Notes under the pieces: generated by a model
What the model saw: the letters and a program-made list of their open reading frames with translations, nothing else
What the model was told of the DNA's origin: nothing
The model's database searches: none
Position numbers and translations under genes: made by a program
NCBI GenBank assembly: GCA_010027825.1
Contig: RGUK01000009.1
Location: forward strand, 1-31,846
Length of the DNA stretch: 31,846 nt
Source of the DNA: a bacterium
GTDB lineage: Bacteria; Dependentiae; Babeliae; Babeliales; RVW-14
Direction: 5' to 3'
Shown here: positions 29,906 to 31,846 of the stretch, piece by piece
Layout: every line of letters starts with the position of its first letter
Numbering within the stretch: position 1 is the first letter of the stretch

Positions 29906-30279
29906 GTTATTTCCTTTTCGTGTTTTGCTGGTTCTGCCAGTTCTTGTTCTAACCTACGTTTGTTGCCGCACATCCAATTTTCTATCGGAATTTTTTGGAA
30001 CCAATCAGCAATCGTTGGAATGCGGCCAAGGTCTTCTTCCACATGCTGCTCGCCAATAAAGCGCACCGGCACAACGCGGCCAGCCGAATTCACGATGGTT
30101 GTGCCGAAAATCTTTTCCGCCATAAAAATGCCTTCGCTGTGATGCCGAAGGGCGCGGTGGCGGAAGTCAGCCATATGGGCTTTAGACTCGTCGAACCAGC
30201 TATGAATCTTTAAATAGTCGTCAATTTCTCCGCCCCATTTTTTCACAGAAGATTGGGCGTGGTGGTAAGGGTGCGCCAC
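29902..30279 (-). CDS. DUF6915-like protein
   Basis: 125 aa from the GTG at 30279, with AGG about 8 bases upstream; another GTG at 30288 is too close to that site. It shows the whole conserved pattern I remember for DUF6915: HPYHHAQSSVKKWGG, IHSWFDESKAHMADFRHRAL, RHHSEGIF, then NSAGRVVPVRFIGEQH and LGRIPTIADW. The many conserved His residues and acidic positions suggest a metal site; the function is not known. It overlaps the next gene by 4 bases, as in a tight operon. Confidence 0.75.
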   Translation of the reverse strand: MAHPYHHAQSSVKKWGGEIDDYLKIHSWFDESKAHMADFRHRALRHHSEGIFMAEKIFGTTIVNSAGRVVPVRFIGEQHVEEDLGRIPTIADWFQKIPIENWMCGNKRRLEQELAEPAKHEKEIT

Positions 30280-30307
30280 AAGTATCACCTATTGTGCCCG
30301 ATTTAGT

Positions 30308-30775
30308 TTATTCGTCGTCGTCGTAATCGTCGTCGTAATCGTGTTCAATTTCAAGCACGATTGCGCTGTGGGTCTTTTCAATACCTTTTTCTGGCGTCGT
30401 AAACGTAATAGAGCCTGACGAGCCAGAGTTTATTTCCCACCCCGGCGATTCAAGCTCTAAAAACTCGTAGCAAATATCGATGAGAAGTTCACTAAGCCGC
30501 AGCGGGTCTTTCTTGAAATTTCTTTTTTCGTACCCAACCGAGCCAGTCCAGTGCATACTCAAAGAGTCATTTGTCGGCTGCAATTCAAGAAACATGTGCT
30601 CTAAATCGTCTTGCGCAATAGGCTCGTCGTCGATGGACGTTGCGATTAGCTCGTAAACACTGCCGCTGTCGCCAGATCCTGAAAACTTTGCTACGACAGA
30701 TTTAATTTCGCGAACGTACAATTCGTGCAACAGCGTGGCTCGGTTGTTTAGCGAGATTATGTGGTCTATTTTCAT
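30308..30775 (-). CDS. DUF6878-like protein
   Basis: 155 aa; the ATG overlaps the upstream stop (ATGA). The stretch VVAKFSGSGDSGSVYEL (about 28-44) is the hallmark I recall for DUF6878. The C-terminal half has ESPGWEINSGSSGSITF and then HSAIVLEIEH, also family-like. It ends in DYDDDYDDDE, encoded by a GTC/GTA-rich microrepeat at about 30310-30336 on the plus strand. The function of this family, common on plasmids, phages and planctomycete chromosomes, is unknown. Confidence 0.75.
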   Translation of the reverse strand: MKIDHIISLNNRATLLHELYVREIKSVVAKFSGSGDSGSVYELIATSIDDEPIAQDDLEHMFLELQPTNDSLSMHWTGSVGYEKRNFKKDPLRLSELLIDICYEFLELESPGWEINSGSSGSITFTTPEKGIEKTHSAIVLEIEHDYDDDYDDDE

Positions 30776-31185
30776 TTTGCGGCTTTCGGTTTAGCGAATT
30801 CGTGCATAAAAGTTGTTGCGCCGACATCCACGTGAAACTCTTCGAATTCGTCGCAGGCTGTTAACCAGGCCGGCGTAATGTCAATAAATTCCACGAAATC
30901 ATCGCCACCGACGAGATCCCGACTGCGTCCGTACCAAGAATCAAAATTGCCGATATTTGGATTACAGCCGTCCGCGTATGCGACGTACATGCGGCTGTCT
31001 GGATTTTCTGGTTCGAGCTTGTCGCCCGGCGAGCCGTTGCTCATGAGATATACGCCTGAATCATGCACGAAGAACAAACCGGGCGGCTTTGGCTGTCCGG
31101 TTTCATCTACGCTGCATGTTCTGTTGGTCAACGCGTGCGCAACACAGCGCCGCATGTCGTCTGTTTTAAATACACACAAACCCAT
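30772..31185 (-). CDS. DUF3085-like protein
   Basis: 137 aa, ATG with AAGGGAG just upstream. The pattern PGLFFVHDSGVYLMSNGSPG, then MYVAYADGCNP, then GGDDFVEFID follows the conserved core of DUF3085, a family of unknown function carried mainly by plasmids and phages. It is the second gene of the right-hand operon and overlaps the DUF6878-like gene by 4 bases, so the two may act together. Confidence 0.78.
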   Translation of the reverse strand: MGLCVFKTDDMRRCVAHALTNRTCSVDETGQPKPPGLFFVHDSGVYLMSNGSPGDKLEPENPDSRMYVAYADGCNPNIGNFDSWYGRSRDLVGGDDFVEFIDITPAWLTACDEFEEFHVDVGATTFMHEFAKPKAAK

Positions 31186-31195
31186 AAAAGCTCCC

Positions 31196-31783
31196 TTAGT
31201 ACGAAACCGTTACAGTGCACGGCTGCCCGGTTTCACGTTCTTTTTGCTCAGCCAGCTCAATAAACTTGTAGAAATTTGCCCGGACAGTATTCTCGTATTC
31301 GGTATCTGTGTTTAAACCAAGTTCGCCAAGCTGTCTGGTGCGCGCGGCAATTGCGCGCTCGACGGGCATTGCCGGCGGGAGTTTTTGCGCACGTTTCATT
31401 TCTCTATTAATGCGCTGACGATTCTTGCGCAAAAACTGTTGCAGGTCGTCGTGAATCTTTTCTTTATCTGTTTCGGGGTCTGGTGTAATGTCGCCGGGTT
31501 CGCCAGTTGCTTCAGTAAGCGTGTTAGTTTTTTTGGCAAAATTTTCGCGCAAAAACTTCACGAGTACGTGCCCGACCAAAAACACATTCGCCGGTTCAGT
31601 AATTTCTGTCATGCGGCGGCGCATGTCGGCAGCCGGAATTGGCGCCGACATTTTTTCTGACTCAAATGCTTCGCGCACCAAAAACTGCGACGGATAAATA
31701 CTGCCCTCGTAACTTTCTCGCAAATAACCCGGCGTGTCAGTTTCATCCATGCCCGGCCACGTTAAATACACATCTACACCCAT
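31196..31783 (-). CDS. Hypothetical protein, first gene of right-hand operon
   Basis: 195 aa, AGAGG 6 bases before the ATG. The N-terminus MGVDVYLTWPGMDE followed by TPGYLRESYEGSIYPSQFLVREAF recalls a small-protein family seen in phages and planctomycetes, without an assigned function. The middle is a charged, probably coiled helical region (DDLQQFLRKNRQRINREMK). It follows the terminator at the window edge, so it is likely the first gene of a transcription unit that starts between 31784 and 31817. Confidence 0.65.
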   Translation of the reverse strand: MGVDVYLTWPGMDETDTPGYLRESYEGSIYPSQFLVREAFESEKMSAPIPAADMRRRMTEITEPANVFLVGHVLVKFLRENFAKKTNTLTEATGEPGDITPDPETDKEKIHDDLQQFLRKNRQRINREMKRAQKLPPAMPVERAIAARTRQLGELGLNTDTEYENTVRANFYKFIELAEQKERETGQPCTVTVSY

Positions 31784-31817
31784 ACGCGCCTCTTTTTTTG
31801 ATTACTGGACACTAGAA

Positions 31818-31846
31818 ATAAAAAGAGCCCCGAATGCGCATTCGGG
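31818..31846 (-). terminator. Intrinsic terminator of the upstream unit
   Basis: An 18-bp perfect palindrome CCCGAATGCGCATTCGGG (31829-31846) is followed on the minus strand by GCTC and a run of five T. It would end transcription of a gene beyond the right edge and separate it from the operon beginning at 31783. Its stem may extend past the window. Confidence 0.82.

Overview
The window looks like the early/replication half of a large tailed-phage genome or prophage, probably infecting a planctomycete. All genes I accept (about 32) and the single tRNA lie on the minus strand, so transcription runs from the right end (31.8 kb) to the left (0.8 kb). No structural, packaging, lysis or integrase genes are visible. 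Phage identity rests on the complete virus-style replication and recombination set. The host guess rests on the right-hand block of small proteins resembling DUF3085, DUF6878 and DUF6915, which I associate from memory with planctomycete genomes, and on planctomycete-type dispersed repeats at the left end. Both points are inference.

Layout, read in the direction of transcription. (1) 31.8-28.0 kb is an accessory block of small genes behind an intrinsic terminator: a 195-aa protein, DUF3085-, DUF6878- and DUF6915-like proteins, two more small proteins, a protein with three tandem helix-turn-helix units, a DnaJ-type zinc mini-protein and a short unknown. (2) 28.0-27.5 kb is a 550-bp non-coding stretch packed with inverted repeats, a candidate structured RNA or origin. 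(3) 27.5-25.4 kb holds a SEC-C zinc protein, a CxxC protein, an XRE-type regulator enclosed by a perfect 99-bp direct repeat, a MazG-like NTP pyrophosphohydrolase and an acidic mini-protein. (4) 25.3-20.5 kb holds a GC-rich, ParB-superfamily-like gene ended by a strong terminator, a CxxC protein whose start overlaps that terminator, an unusual XRE-HTH plus deoxyhypusine-synthase-like fusion, and two unknowns. (5) tRNA-Gln(UUG) lies at 20.3 kb. (6) 20.2-0.8 kb is the replication/recombination operon: an acidic-tailed protein, SbcD and SbcC (T4 gp47/gp46-like), an unknown, a UvsW-like SF2 helicase interrupted by an intein, an unknown, a DnaB-like helicase, a TOPRIM primase, a UDG-fused family-A DNA polymerase, a candidate ssDNA-binding protein, a UvsX/RecA-like recombinase and three further proteins. 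(7) 0.8-0.0 kb is different DNA: three attC-like inverted-repeat sites, one putative cassette gene and a 21-bp tandem repeat, perhaps host chromosome next to an integrated element.

How the genes fit together: DnaB-like helicase, primase and PolA form the fork. UvsX-like recombinase, UvsW-like helicase, Rad50/Mre11-type SbcCD and a probable SSB form a T4-style recombination-dependent replication and repair set. MazG would act on the nucleotide pool. Several small HTH proteins are candidate regulators.

Most notable observations: a class 3 intein (Ala1, with the W/C/T signature residues) splitting Walker A of the UvsW-like helicase; the HTH-deoxyhypusine-synthase-like fusion; a 99-bp direct repeat around an XRE gene at the 3' end of a broken gene; the structured non-coding region; attC-like sites with two extrahelical bases; and a polymerase whose UDG motif and motif C both depart from consensus.
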